From Druceiella hillmani (Eukaryota; Arthropoda; Insecta; Lepidoptera; Hepialidae), in NCBI GenBank assembly GCA_039881145.1, contig JAYKKI010000040.1, positions 253,001 through 317,000 on the forward strand: DNA of 64,000 nucleotides. Direction: 5' to 3'. A program made the position numbers and the translations under genes. Shown one piece after another: positions 50,775-61,564 of the stretch; the stretch's first letter is position 1, and each line of letters starts with the position of its first letter. The notes under the pieces are model-generated. The model saw only the letters and a list, made by a program, of their open reading frames with translations. It searched no databases and was not told where the DNA came from.

Positions 50775-52120
50775 AATACGTTTTTAAATTATTAATTTGT
50801 TTAATTATACATTTTTATTCTATTTTGAGTTTTTAAATAATTCTTTTTTCTTCTTTCGTTTTCATTCTTTAAATACTTTATTTTTGTAGTTTTGTACTAT
50901 TTTTATATTCATTACTTTTATTTTTATAATTTTTTCTTCTCATATTAATTTATATTTCATATTTTTTAAATTGCACAACATATAGTCAAATTTTCAATAA
51001 TAAATCAATTACTCGTTATTTTGTTGTTTGTGGAAAGACAGTGTAGCACGTTGTTTAAAACATTTAAAAGATAAAACATTTAATAGATCAAAAATATAAA
51101 CATTTAACATTTTTTATTAAATGTTTATATTTTTGATCTTACACAAAAATGATGGGATTTATTTATTAATTGTTAAAGTCGCATTTCTGTTGTAAAGCTT
51201 TGGTAATAAGGGTCTATAAATATACATTAAAATTTGATTGGTAATGATATATTAATAAAACAGAATTTTCATATTGAACCCCTATGAAAGAATGATTTAT
51301 ATTATCTAGTCCAAACTAATTTAATACACGCTTTTGTTTTAGTTTTGGAAACAACAAATTGAAACATACATTGCATTTCAAAAACAGAAGTTTTACTATA
51401 TGTCGCTTCTGTCACCATTTGTACTACGAATTTAATTTGACAGAATAAAATATATTTTTGCAAGTATTTGTGAAATTACCAAATATGAAGAATAAATATC
51501 TATTGATAACTTTCAGAATTAAAGCAGTCACTGGCTTATATCGTCTAGTCCAAACTAATTCAATGCACATTTTAATATTCTAGCTATAGGTAAAGGGAAT
51601 CATGTCACTTGTCAGATTGAATTTCAACAATAGAATTTATGAATTCCAATTTAGAATACTAATGAAAAATTAAATAAATATAGATAAAAGTATGATTTTA
51701 CTATCAGAAGATATGCATTTATTTACCCCTTTTACTTATTTTACAGATTCCAAGACAATCGTACTTAAGTAGTAAACTCCAGTCGTGCGTTGGAGCTGAC
51801 ACGCACAATTTTTTGTTAACATTTTAATAAGATTAGTCTTTAAAGTATTCATGTCTTTGAGAAGATTTATATATATTACACGTCTCAAGACAAATAAATT
51901 ACTTCAGGTTTATTCTTAACTATTTTGATTATTTTTTAATTTATAATCAACAATGATTTGTAATGAGTTACATTATGCCAGCGTTTTTTTGTTATATATA
52001 AGATGCGATTTAGATAAAGACATACAAGCAGACACAGTTGGAACCACAGCTACCGATACAAATATATCATGTACATCGTTATAGAAATATAAACACACTG
52101 CAACTACCGGCATATGTGCA
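50775..52120. other. AT-rich intergenic
   Basis: Contains the hairpin at 51,085-51,139. The phrase ATCTAGTCCAAACTAATT near 51,305 recurs as CGTCTAGTCCAAACTAATTC near 51,541, suggesting a short local duplication. No gene. Confidence 0.45.
51085..51139. repeat. Perfect 23-bp hairpin with 9-base loop
   Basis: AGATCAAAAATATAAACATT... (51,085-51,107) is the exact complement of 51,117-51,139. Confidence 0.95.
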
Positions 52121-52180
52121 CGCACGTACATACGCACACTCGCACGTACATATGCACATTCGCACGTACATACGTACTGT
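52121..52180. repeat. 20-bp minisatellite, three units
   Basis: CGCACGTACATACGCACACT at 52,121 is followed by two near copies starting at 52,141 and 52,161. Frames on both strands here are low-complexity artefacts. Confidence 0.9.
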
Positions 52181-52394
52181 GCACGCACCACACACACGTG
52201 TTCGTACAGTTTGCAACAAAACTAAATTTTATTTAAACACATGCCCTTATGTGGATATGATAAATTTGAGTTTAAAACCAAAAGTGTTAAGTGAACTTTT
52301 TAAAAACTCGGATTCATTAATTTTTGCAATAAGCTGAATGTAAAAGGAGAAATTGATATAATTTTTTTTGTAACTTTTCTTTTTCTTCTTGGTA

Positions 52395-52920
52395 CTACAG
52401 CCTAGAGCGGGTTAAGGTGGTCCCTCAGATGCTTTATATTTCCAATTGTAACCTTTAATATTTTAAGCTGTTCTCGATATCATCAAGCTATCTAAATGCA
52501 GTTATTCCCCGTTTTTTAATACCCCTCGTTGATAGTTAATAGCTCGGTCGGGTTATTATTCTCTGATCTATATAAGTATCCAAGATGCCTTATCGAATTT
52601 GACTAGATGACTTTAATAATGTCTGGTTATTTATATAGATTATAAATTTAGTGAATGTAAAGAATTTGTGAAACGTTATTTCCTTGAACAGTACCGAAGA
52701 TTTTGCGTAATATTTTTCTTTCAAACCTTAGTAGTCTAATTTTGATATGCTTGCTCAATGTCTGGTTTTCGCTGGTAGAGAGAGCTAGTGGTTGAATTAG
52801 CATTTTATACATATTAATTTTTGTTTTATTGCTAATGAGTCAAGGTATTAATTGGCTTTTTAAGCCAAAGTCGTATCTATTTGCTAGCGTCAGATTGTGA
52901 TAAATTTTTGTAATTTTGGT
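52395..52920 (-). pseudogene. Non-LTR retrotransposon reverse transcriptase C-terminus, relic
   Basis: Read on the minus strand, the order is LANRYDFGLKSQLIP-stop, then KTKINMYKMLIQPLALSTSE, NQTLSKHIKIRLLRFERKIL and RKIFGTVQ. After a frameshift come LYK-stop-PDII, SNSIRHLGYLYR and NNPTELLTINEG. This order (Y.GL, K..lYK.LI.P...Y.SE.W.L, LR.FERK.LRKIFGPV, LY..PDI....K..R..W.GH..R) is the familiar tail of LINE-type polymerase ORFs in insects, after the catalytic palm. Several stops and at least one frameshift make it dead. The 3' end is near GGTACTACAGCC (about 52,391). No endonuclease or catalytic motif remains here. Confidence 0.75.
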
Positions 52921-53410
52921 CAGTTGAATAATTGTAATAATAATGAATGTGTGTGTGATATTAAATTTGGTGTGAATGATTTCGTTTTTTATTGAATGTA
53001 ATGCATAATACTAGTTCAACTAGTGAAGTTTATTTCTGGAATTTGCGACAGTTTATTCAAGAATACTCTGAGATAAAATTAGATTAACAATTTTATTTCA
53101 ACAATATTAGTTGAAATTTTTTTAAAAGTTTATTACAGCAAAAATATTAGTTCACAACTATTCTTAGTATATTTCAGTTCATTCCTTATCTAGTAGATAG
53201 GCGTTTTAATTCAAAAAAGTGTCAAAAAATATCTCGCCTAGAAATTAGAAACGTTTAATAAAAATATCATTTTCATAAAATGTATGAAATTATATCAAAC
53301 GTTTTTTAAGGTTTGAAGAATAGAAAAACTTGAAATTACGATATTGAAGCTGCATTTTATTCGTGAAAAATTAAGAATTAATCAAAGGATACATATTGTG
53401 GCTATATATT

Positions 53411-53411
<1 letters not shown>

Positions 53412-53449
<38 letters not shown>

Positions 53450-53461
53450 CAAAAAAAAACA

Positions 53462-53509
<48 letters not shown>
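53412..53509. repeat. Two TA microsatellites
   Basis: TA runs at about 53,415-53,448 and 53,461-53,509 separated by an A-rich spacer. They abut the following LINE relic. Confidence 0.95.
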
Positions 53510-53511
<2 letters not shown>

Positions 53512-53514
53512 GAC

Positions 53515-54200
53515 ATGCTGTATTCTTCGGCCACAGGATGCAGTAGCTACGATAGCAGAAGAGTCCTTTCAGGGGAAAACGGCAGCTTATACATCTTTCA
53601 TAAAAATAGCAGCCTTCACGTTAGGTGGCAACTGGTCGTAAAATTCAAAGGCAAAATAAACTTATCCTATATTAGAAATACGGAATTGCATGAAAACCTG
53701 GTGCTTCTCACTCGAGCGCAAAGGACTTTGAGTAAGCGAAACCAAAACCGAATATGTACACTGTAAATTATTCCGATTCACTAGCACTACACAGCCACTA
53801 AGATCTGATAATCGCTTTGAAATCAGTCAGCAATTTTATATATCTAGGCTCAATAATAACAGCAGATGCATCCGTGAAGAATAACATTGAAAATTAGATA
53901 AATGTCAGCTGTTTGTGGATATCTTTAACAGGATTTATATGCGATACAAGAATGCCTATAGAGGTTAAAGGCAACATATACAAACGACCAATGGAACCAG
54001 CTCCATTCTATGGACCATAATTCTGGCTCTTGAAAAAATATGATGAGCAGAAGTTCCACGTAACTAAATTAAGGATTATCAGATAGTCTGGAGTAGTAAA
54101 TATGAAAGACAAAATTAGAAATGAACTTATCCGTGTAACGTTTAAAGTGGCAAAAATCCGAGATATGGATACGTTATGCGCCATAAAAATATGACATGAC
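53515..54200 (+). pseudogene. Non-LTR retrotransposon reverse transcriptase relic
   Basis: Fragments in three frames, in the right order. A possible decayed catalytic box QDAVATIAEESFQ lies at about 53,534-53,572. LERKGL-stop-VSETKTEYVHCKL follows at about 53,709-53,765, then SNFIYLGSIITADASVKNNI (about 53,829-53,888), ICDTRMPIEVKGNIYK, KYDEQKFHVTKLRIIR (about 54,037-54,085) and DKIRNELIRVTFKVAKIRDM. The sequence S.SKTE......, F.YLGS.I..D....I..RI, K..IYK....P...YG.E.W, ...R....E...LRW..G....D..RN..I.....V..I..K is that of LINE polymerase C-termini. Stops and frameshifts abound. Orientation is opposite to the neighbouring relic at 52,395-52,920 and the residues differ, so they are separate insertions. 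Confidence 0.8.
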
Positions 54201-54265
54201 AAGATCTGTTATGGAGCTAGAACAATCGAAAATACGTCGTGGCAGGTCATCAATCTATCGAATCG

Positions 54266-54310
54266 ATTCGAATCTATCACCAAGGAAAAATATATACATT
54301 TATGTATGTG

Positions 54311-54360
<50 letters not shown>

Positions 54361-54398
54361 CATATATGTATATATCTTCCCTTGGTGATAGATTCGAA
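54266..54398. repeat. Long hairpin around a TA microsatellite
   Basis: ATTCGAATCTATCACCAAGG (54,266-54,285) and its complement (ending at 54,398) enclose matching TATGTATGTGT/ACACATACATA segments and a central TA run. Arms of about 50 bases carry only a few differences. A 92-codon frame through it (54,196-54,474) is artefactual. Confidence 0.92.
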
Positions 54399-54399
54399 T

Positions 54400-56325
54400 T
54401 ATTTAATCAAAGGATTCAATTTGAAATTTTTAAGTCAAATGCTAATAAAACATAGAATATTTCCACAATTTTGAAATTAATGATTAAGAAATTACATTAA
54501 AAAAAATATTGCACGTCACAAATTTCCTGTTTCCCAAAATGTGCTTAGAAATAAAAAAAATTGTAAATGAAGTCGAGTAGTATTCAGTTTAAAAAACTAT
54601 TTTATTCTTTTAATATTTTGCCATTTGTAATAATTAAATTCTCTATATGAAGTACATGCGCGCAAATTTCGTTTATATAGATCTATAAATGTAGCAACTA
54701 TGAGGCTGTAATAGACGAACGGACGGACAGATATAGAAAATTATGAGGAATTTTTTTTGTTGTACAACCTATTTATATAATTTATATAAATAGGATAAGC
54801 ACAAATAACAGAAGGCGATTAAATGACAAGTAAACGACCACGCAAGGTGCTTTCGCAGAGTAAATAACCAACGTGTGTTTTATATTTATGTACCTATTGA
54901 TGAAGCAAGAAAATGGAAATACAACGCCTATGTAATGCAACTGGTCGTAGCCTTTGTTTGAAGGCTATGATTGAGACGATAGTAATTCAAATAAATGCTC
55001 GATTCTTTGAGGCAGCGTGATTTGACTACTTTTAATAACACTAATTTAATACTTATGTTTAAGTAACCATAAATTAAAAATAATAAAACAAAGTTAATTA
55101 ATTTCCATTAGGGCGATAGTCACTATTAGGCGTACATATAAAACGCAGCTTCTAGAATTTAAAATTTATCGATTTATCGGATGCATCAATGTGGGTTAGA
55201 TGCAAGACTGATTCATTATACACAAACGACATATTATCGCTGTGACAAACTTTTTTCATTTGTAAAATTTTGTCAATTTTGATTAAACTGGATAGAGTAA
55301 ATAAAACAAGTCTAGTTCAAACAATTCTAAGCATGATTTGGTCAATCATAAGTTAACACGAGCCAAGAAAAGCGTCTCCCATGAAGATTAGTCCTACTAT
55401 TAAGAAGTTTTTATTTAAGTTTTTTATTAGATACCGAAATTAAAAGAAAAATCGAAATGTATAATATTAATGATAATTATTACAAATTTTCAATACTTGT
55501 TTAATCATTCAATTTCCATTATTGCATACAAATAATAATTCGTTTCTAGACACCTGGCTGATCTAGATTTGAAAATATATATAGAAACAAAACTGGTCTG
55601 GAAAGAGTAATTGAATTATTATATTTCAAAAATATTTATTTCATATTATTATATTATATTCTGCTTTATTTAAATTTTTATTGCTCTCTCGCTCTCTCTT
55701 TTTTCATAGTATTAAAAAATATTAACCGATAAGCCTGCTTACATAAGAAGGTATGCATAAGCTTTTGTTATAATGTGGTTCATAGGAGAAATAGGCCATT
55801 TGTATGCTTAATGTTTAATCTATAATGGATATTTTACGGTGATATTTTACGATTAAAATGGATTATTTAGCATTTTGTCATCATAATATTATATGTAATA
55901 TTTTTGAACCTATGATGTCATATAATTTATGTACGTGCATCATTCGTTACATGCCGTCTGCTCCATCCAAAGAAAAAGTAAAAAAAAATGTTTTGGCTTT
56001 GTTAAATCATGGCAGCAAGACATGTTTTATTTTGTATTTAATCTACATAATCTGAAGTTACCAGATTTTACAGGAATATTCTTATTAATATATAGGCGCA
56101 AAAATCACATCGAACGGCTTTATAAGTTCATCCTATTTAAATCGACGAATTAAGTGAGTTGTGTGAACCTTGTACGGTTATAATTTTTCAAATTTATATG
56201 CCGTGTGAAATACGAAACTTTGCATAATAATACAGTGTAAAAATTTTCATTTTGTCTTTAGTATAGAGACTCGTTTAATCGTTTTTGTTTAAATATAGTC
56301 AGTTGTTACATTCAAAATATTAATA
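54400..56325. other. AT-rich intergenic, no gene recognised
   Basis: A CGAACGGACGGACAG patch near 54,717 resembles other CGGACGG remnants in the window. The frames at 55,858-56,153 overlap one another and are not recognised. Confidence 0.4.
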
Positions 56326-56329
56326 ATAT

Positions 56330-57620
56330 TGAAGCGTGTACTTACATTATCCCGAATCACACATAGAATCATAATTAGCCTTAACTGTCAACGTACACGT
56401 ACTCCCATAACATTCAATTAAATCCACCTTATCCCCCAAATAGGTATAATGTATCAAGTCATTATTGCAAAGATAGTTCCATTAGGAAAGGAAAGGAAAA
56501 CTCACTTAATTTCAGATAATTTATTCACCGTTTGGTGAGCCTCCAAATCATACTTGAGCAGAACGCTTGCAGGACGCTTGTTCCTTGCACTCCCTATCAG
56601 AATACTTCCTGATAGGGAGTGCAAGGAACGAATCGTCTGGAACTTGACAATGTGTTTAATTATCGACAAATTTGTTGGTGAGGCTCTTTGTAATATCGAA
56701 ATGCTGCTGGCAAAGATGAGCGAGTGTTAAAGTTAATAACGAAGCGTTCATCGAAAGAGGACTTCGGAATTAACAGATCCTGTCAAGAAGTTAAGCAGTT
56801 TTTAAAGGATTGAATTCTTATTTAATTTAATTAATATTTAAATATTTTATAATCTATTTATGCTGTTCCAACTCTCCGTAACCTTAGGGGACAATACATA
56901 CAGGTTATTCCAGACACATAAAAGGAAAAGAGATCCAAGCGTTTTGAGCTTCTTTTAGAGTCCTACAAACTTATGCTAGAATATTTTTTTACCAAATTTA
57001 GAAGTAATAAAAAAAACATTTTAAAAGTTAAGAAAAACAATAAGTACGACAGATTCGAGGGGATACTTGTATCCCCCTTTAAATACGTGTCTTAATAATG
57101 ATAAATTTTTGTCATTATTTTGTGTTATAAATTGTTATTTGCACATAAATTATGTGTAACTTTGAAAATTTTGTTACCTGAATCTAATCACTTATTACAT
57201 TGATTCTTTAAAACGAGACGGAAATCTGACCAATTAGTTCAGGACAAGAAAGAAGGTTTTTCTGAATAATGATTTTAAATCATGAACTCTTGTCATTAGT
57301 GACAAAGAAACAAATTATTAACAAGTAAACACTTTTATTTATTTAAGTAATAACATTTTATTTGTTTATTTATTTAAACAGATTGTTGACGAGAATGAAA
57401 AGGACGCTTTAAATAATATTATTCACACTTTTATTTGCAAAGTTAACCATTTTTTTTACGTAGTCAAGAATTGCTTTAAATAACAAATGGTTCGTAATCT
57501 ACGACGACACTAGTTTTTTAGTTATAATAACTGTGAAGGTTTATAATCGTTAAAAGATTATTAGTTAAGATTTTAACGGAAACTAAACCTATAATATTAA
57601 TACTTACATATAATGAAACA
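56330..57620 (+). repeat. Dispersed family D, copy D3
   Basis: Direct-orientation relative of D2. CGAATCACACATAGAATCAT (about 56,352), TGACAATGTGTTTAATTATCG (about 56,645), TTTTTAAAGGATTGAA (about 56,791), AACAATAAGTACGACAGA (about 57,033) and GAAGGTTTATAATCGTTAAA (about 57,535) follow the same order. It carries a derived hairpin at 56,580-56,629. Confidence 0.7.
56580..56629. repeat. Perfect 21-bp hairpin inside D3
   Basis: GTTCCTTGCACTCCCTATCA... (56,580-56,600) is the exact complement of 56,609-56,629, with an 8-base loop. D1 and D2 share ATTAATTGAGATGTTTCGATA where D3 has the left arm, so the left arm is new. Confidence 0.95.
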
Positions 57621-57624
57621 TTTC

Positions 57625-58345
57625 AAATGGGAACCACAGTACAGTTTAAATTTGGTATTTGATAGTTTTTAGTAAGAACTGAACTTTTTTTTGTTTTTTT
57701 TGGCTTGAGGATACGAGGTAACCGTTTGTCTTAAAAATAAACCAGACCATAATTCCTAACTTATTCTTCTGGAAAAAATCTGAATAGGGTACTTTTACAA
57801 AGAGTAAAAAAGATTGGCATATATTTATAATGACAAGTGCTCTATGAGTCTAAAAACTAAATAAAATATTTCATAAAAATATCACAAGATAGCCGCGCGT
57901 TTCTTCAGAGAGTAAATGGTAAGGGGCGTCCCCTTTCGTATCAGAAATATAAATAGCATTTACAAGTTTTTGGTAAATTTATAAATAAAATATGTCAACA
58001 AATAACAATTGTAATTTTTATTAAGTTTAGCTCGTTATCTAAAATTGGAAAGCCATTTTTCAGACCATTTCATATCCGAATCGAAAGTCCTCAATGCAAT
58101 ATTTGCTACATTTCACGAAATCTTATTTTATGTATCTTCTTAGAAGTTTAATTTTTTTTACATATAATTAAAATTCCTTGCGGAAAAGGGAAAATTCTAT
58201 TATATTACTTGAAATTTCTCCAACAATTTGTCAAACAATTGTACTTGATAGTGTAAGTATACTAAATATTTATTATCAAAAATTTATATAAGTATTAGTT
58301 TTATTGAATTTGTACAAGTCAACGTAAACTACAAAAGTCAAGTTG
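57625..58345. other. AT-rich intergenic, nothing recognised
   Basis: No supported feature. Confidence 0.45.
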
Positions 58346-58348
58346 AGC

Positions 58349-58404
58349 AAAAAATTAGTTGAGCAGGCGATGTAACTAGACATCGCCTGCTCAACTAATT
58401 TTTT
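58349..58404. repeat. Perfect 25-bp hairpin with 6-base loop
   Basis: AAAAAATTAGTTGAGCAGGC... (58,349-58,373) is the exact complement of 58,380-58,404. Confidence 0.97.
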
Positions 58405-58447
58405 CATAGAAAAACAACTTTTCCAAGAATCAAACGTGAATAGTTTT

Positions 58448-58525
58448 GTATATATATATATACATATATATATATTTATATATATGTATATATATATATA
58501 TACACACACACACATACACACACAA
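58448..58525. repeat. Compound (TA)n/(CA)n microsatellite at the palindrome edge
   Basis: TA-rich runs followed by ACACACACACACATACACAC. The left arm of the large palindrome starts exactly where this ends; the right arm has ordinary element sequence at the equivalent place. Confidence 0.92.
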
Positions 58526-60886
58526 ATAAAGTTCTAATATTTATCGTTATGGCTGTGAATAGCGATTGCAAATTTCCAGTTGGTTTCTTTTCAGGAAGTA
58601 TTATAGCTTCAAAAAAGGCAAATTTATTGAAAATTTACCTTGATTTAAGTAATGAGACCGCTTATGTACTAATTTCAATTATATTTGATGGAATCGTTTC
58701 AAATCTTAATATGTCCAATTTACTTGGCGCAAAATTAAGCAGCGAACCATATACTTTTTCACTACTATTTCAAAAACAAAGCCAAAAAATATTACATTTT
58801 ACTCAATTCTTGTCACTTGTTTAAAACCTGTGAGAAATATGTCCGGTGACGAAAAAGTTTTAATAGACGAAAATTGTGGAAAAATTAGATTTATCTTTAA
58901 TAGGTAATTACGCAACATTTAAATAAAGGAAGGCCTGAAATTGTTATTTTAAACAAAAAATTAAAGTGGTGCTAGCAGCACAATTACTTTCAAGGTCTGT
59001 TGCGACAACCATTAAGGACTGCCATGATTTTTTTTGAATTTATCACATTTTGAGAATTCGGAAGTTACTGTGCTATTTATTACCCTCGTCACTGATATAT
59101 TTGATATTTAAATTCCAAAAATTTTCTTTCTTCTGAGTTTAGAATACCTTTGTGCTCATATAACAAACAAGAAATGTTTGGCAAAATATAAAATACTACT
59201 TCGGGAGTTGCAGAGTTAAAATTGAGTGAAAGTGGTAACTGCTTGAAAATTGGAAAAAAGGACTATTCTTTCTGATATAGTTTCCACCACAACGAATTAA
59301 TACTGAAATTTCGATTGAGAGATAATTTTCCAAATGACAATCCAAATTATATTAAAGACATATCCTCGGTATTATTAGACAGACTATCTAACACTTCTGA
59401 AGACTTTAATTTGATTAAATTGGTTGTCGAATGTATAGGTGGATTCGTGTTTAAAAAAATTTAAAAATACGTGCATTGTGAAGTTTGCACTGATTTCTTG
59501 GTATAATCACAAACTAATGTGTCATTTATAATTCGTGAAGATTTCGCAAAACAAGGTAGTCTTTTTGATTTACGCATCAAAAGATGTATTTGATACGTAT
59601 TTAAAATGCGAACATTATTTTAGGAAATATTTAAAAACTAATTTTGACTTTGGTAAAAGGACTTTTAATAAAACAGTTTTAGAAATTATACAATTTATTT
59701 ACACTAACATTTTTTTTGGAAATTTAGTAAATCGTTCATACGAGCAGGACCCTCTTATTACTCACATATTATAAATATGACATATTATAATAAAATATAT
59801 AATTGGAAATTATTTGGCAATATAATTAAGATATGAAACAATTTTCAAAAAATTATCAAAAGAAATTTTGAGAAACCATTTTAATAAGATTAGTTTATTT
59901 AAAGTCAGCGATTTTATAATAATTTACAAAAGGATGGTTAAGAATCGTAGAAATACATTTTTAATGAAAATGTAATGAAAATCCCTTTTTTCATATTGAA
60001 TTATATCATTTTTTCTCGTAGTTGAATTGTGTAAATGAATCAATACAATGTTGTGTCATCAAATGTGGAAGTCGTGTTTGTTATATTTTCAATTTTAAAA
60101 ACGAATATATTTGGTTTATAGTTAGTACTTAAAGGTTATTTAGGTAATATATTACTTGTTAAATTTAAAACATCTGTACATATGTTCTGTACTTTTCTGC
60201 ATTCACATTGTACGTATTTTCCACATTGAACTTATTTTTCTGATACAACTTTTGTTTTATTTTTATCCTAAATTTAAGTGCTTTTGCGATATTTCTGCCC
60301 GTGACATTAATTTTTTTATACGAATACGCTCGGATTGACATATTTTTACAGGTCAAATAACGCACCCGAAATGTTTAAACAAATATTTATGATTAAAAAA
60401 CATGAGAGGGAAAGCTTCATTCGAGTTTACTTAACGAAGTTATTCTTACAGAATTTAATAATTCCTAAAAATACGTTAAATTGGAGGCGAGTTCATAATC
60501 ATGGTCTCTATGTAATAAATCGTTAACAAAATTTGATGAAATACGTCCCCTTTTATTTTTATACTATGGATATCGTTAGTGAAAAACCATCACTAAAACT
60601 TACACAATTACGCATACGAGGGTAATTTAAATTCGGTGATGAAAGGCATGCCGAGTGTGTTCATCTATTAGTAATATAAGTAATATATAAGTTTAAGATA
60701 ACGACAGATGAAAGTATACTTTCCTATGCTACAGCTGAGCATTGGTTCTAAAGATTCGAAAAAGGAAATTTTTATCTAAGATTACTATAATTCAAAGCGT
60801 CTTCCTACATTAAATTAAAAAATATTAAATAACTTATTGGGACGATTTTTTAAATTTTTCAACAAAATATCATTTCAGAATAGATT
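58522..60886 (+). repeat. Large palindrome, left arm
   Basis: Bases from CAAATAAAGTTCTAATATTT (58,522) to about 60,886 are matched in reverse complement by 61,565-63,767. A 180-base comparison near 60,355-60,535 shows only about five differences, so roughly 97% identity. The arm contains a broken P-element-type transposase gene followed by about 1.1 kb of unassigned sequence. Confidence 0.93.
58549..59774 (+). pseudogene. P-element/THAP9-type transposase relic, left arm
   Basis: Pieces of a P-superfamily transposase in order. The first (58,549-58,824, open) starts MAVNSDCKFPVGFFSG and continues to ISIIFDGIVSNLNMSNLLG. This corresponds to the catalytic-core stretch with W-K-P-G-Y-F, then the conserved DG..SN, whose Asp is catalytic in the family. 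Then KIKVVLAAQLLSRSVATTIK at about 58,957-59,016; VVECIGGFVFKK followed by a stop and CEVCTDFL at about 59,421-59,500, the usual GG-V..K...C..C zone; and YASKDVFDTYLKCEHYFRKY at about 59,571-59,630, the C-terminal domain. THAP and leucine-zipper parts are absent because the arm begins at a microsatellite. Stops and frameshifts make it non-functional. The insect P/THAP9 superfamily assignment is by motif order only. Confidence 0.8.
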
Positions 60887-61564
60887 CACTCTCCTATGTT
60901 TGATTGAAATTGTGAATATATAAGTATATCCGATTATATTTTATCAATTGTAATAATTATTCAAGTTAATGATAATACTGAGCTGTTCTGATGATAGAGG
61001 AAGAAGATATAACTATCTTCCAGAGTTTTTTGGTTCTATAATAATAAAAGCCTCTTGAGTTCTCTCTCTGCATCTGTCTACTTAAAATTAATATAGTACA
61101 CTAAATTAAAATATTAAAATTATTGTTGAACGACTATGTAAATACATGACGCTATAGATTTATGTCATCTGTGAGTGTAGCTAAGAAAACTTCATTATAA
61201 GTACCAAGTTTCTGACCTTGGTTCCTAAATGAATTATTCAGCATGTGTTTGTGAAAGTAACAATTACTTGTAATTTTTTATTTCATTAGAGTAAATAAAA
61301 ACTTGCCGTTTAAAAATATTTCGTTTCTTTACATTAATTTTCGTATGTGAAACTAATAAATTCAATTTTTAATTATATAACAATCATAGTTATCTGTCAT
61401 CAGCCGCTAGCATAGATATAGAGTTGATGCTCGTTTTTTGCAGAATTCTTTGGTCTTTTGATAACTTTCTCAAAGCATGAAGTTGTTTTTTTTTATATTA
61501 TACAGTTTGAGAAAATGAGGGTTACTCTGTTAGATAACCCAAACTTAACCTGGGACCCTTATTC
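60887..61564. other. Spacer of the large palindrome
   Basis: About 680 bases not shared between the arms. AT-rich, with no frame or repeat recognised. It lies between TTTCAACAAAATATCATTTCA (left arm end) and its complement. Confidence 0.7.

Noticed and set aside
53344..53766. 140-codon frame with Tyr-Ile repeats
   Set aside because: The repeat part is TA microsatellite; the rest is the wrong frame of a LINE relic.
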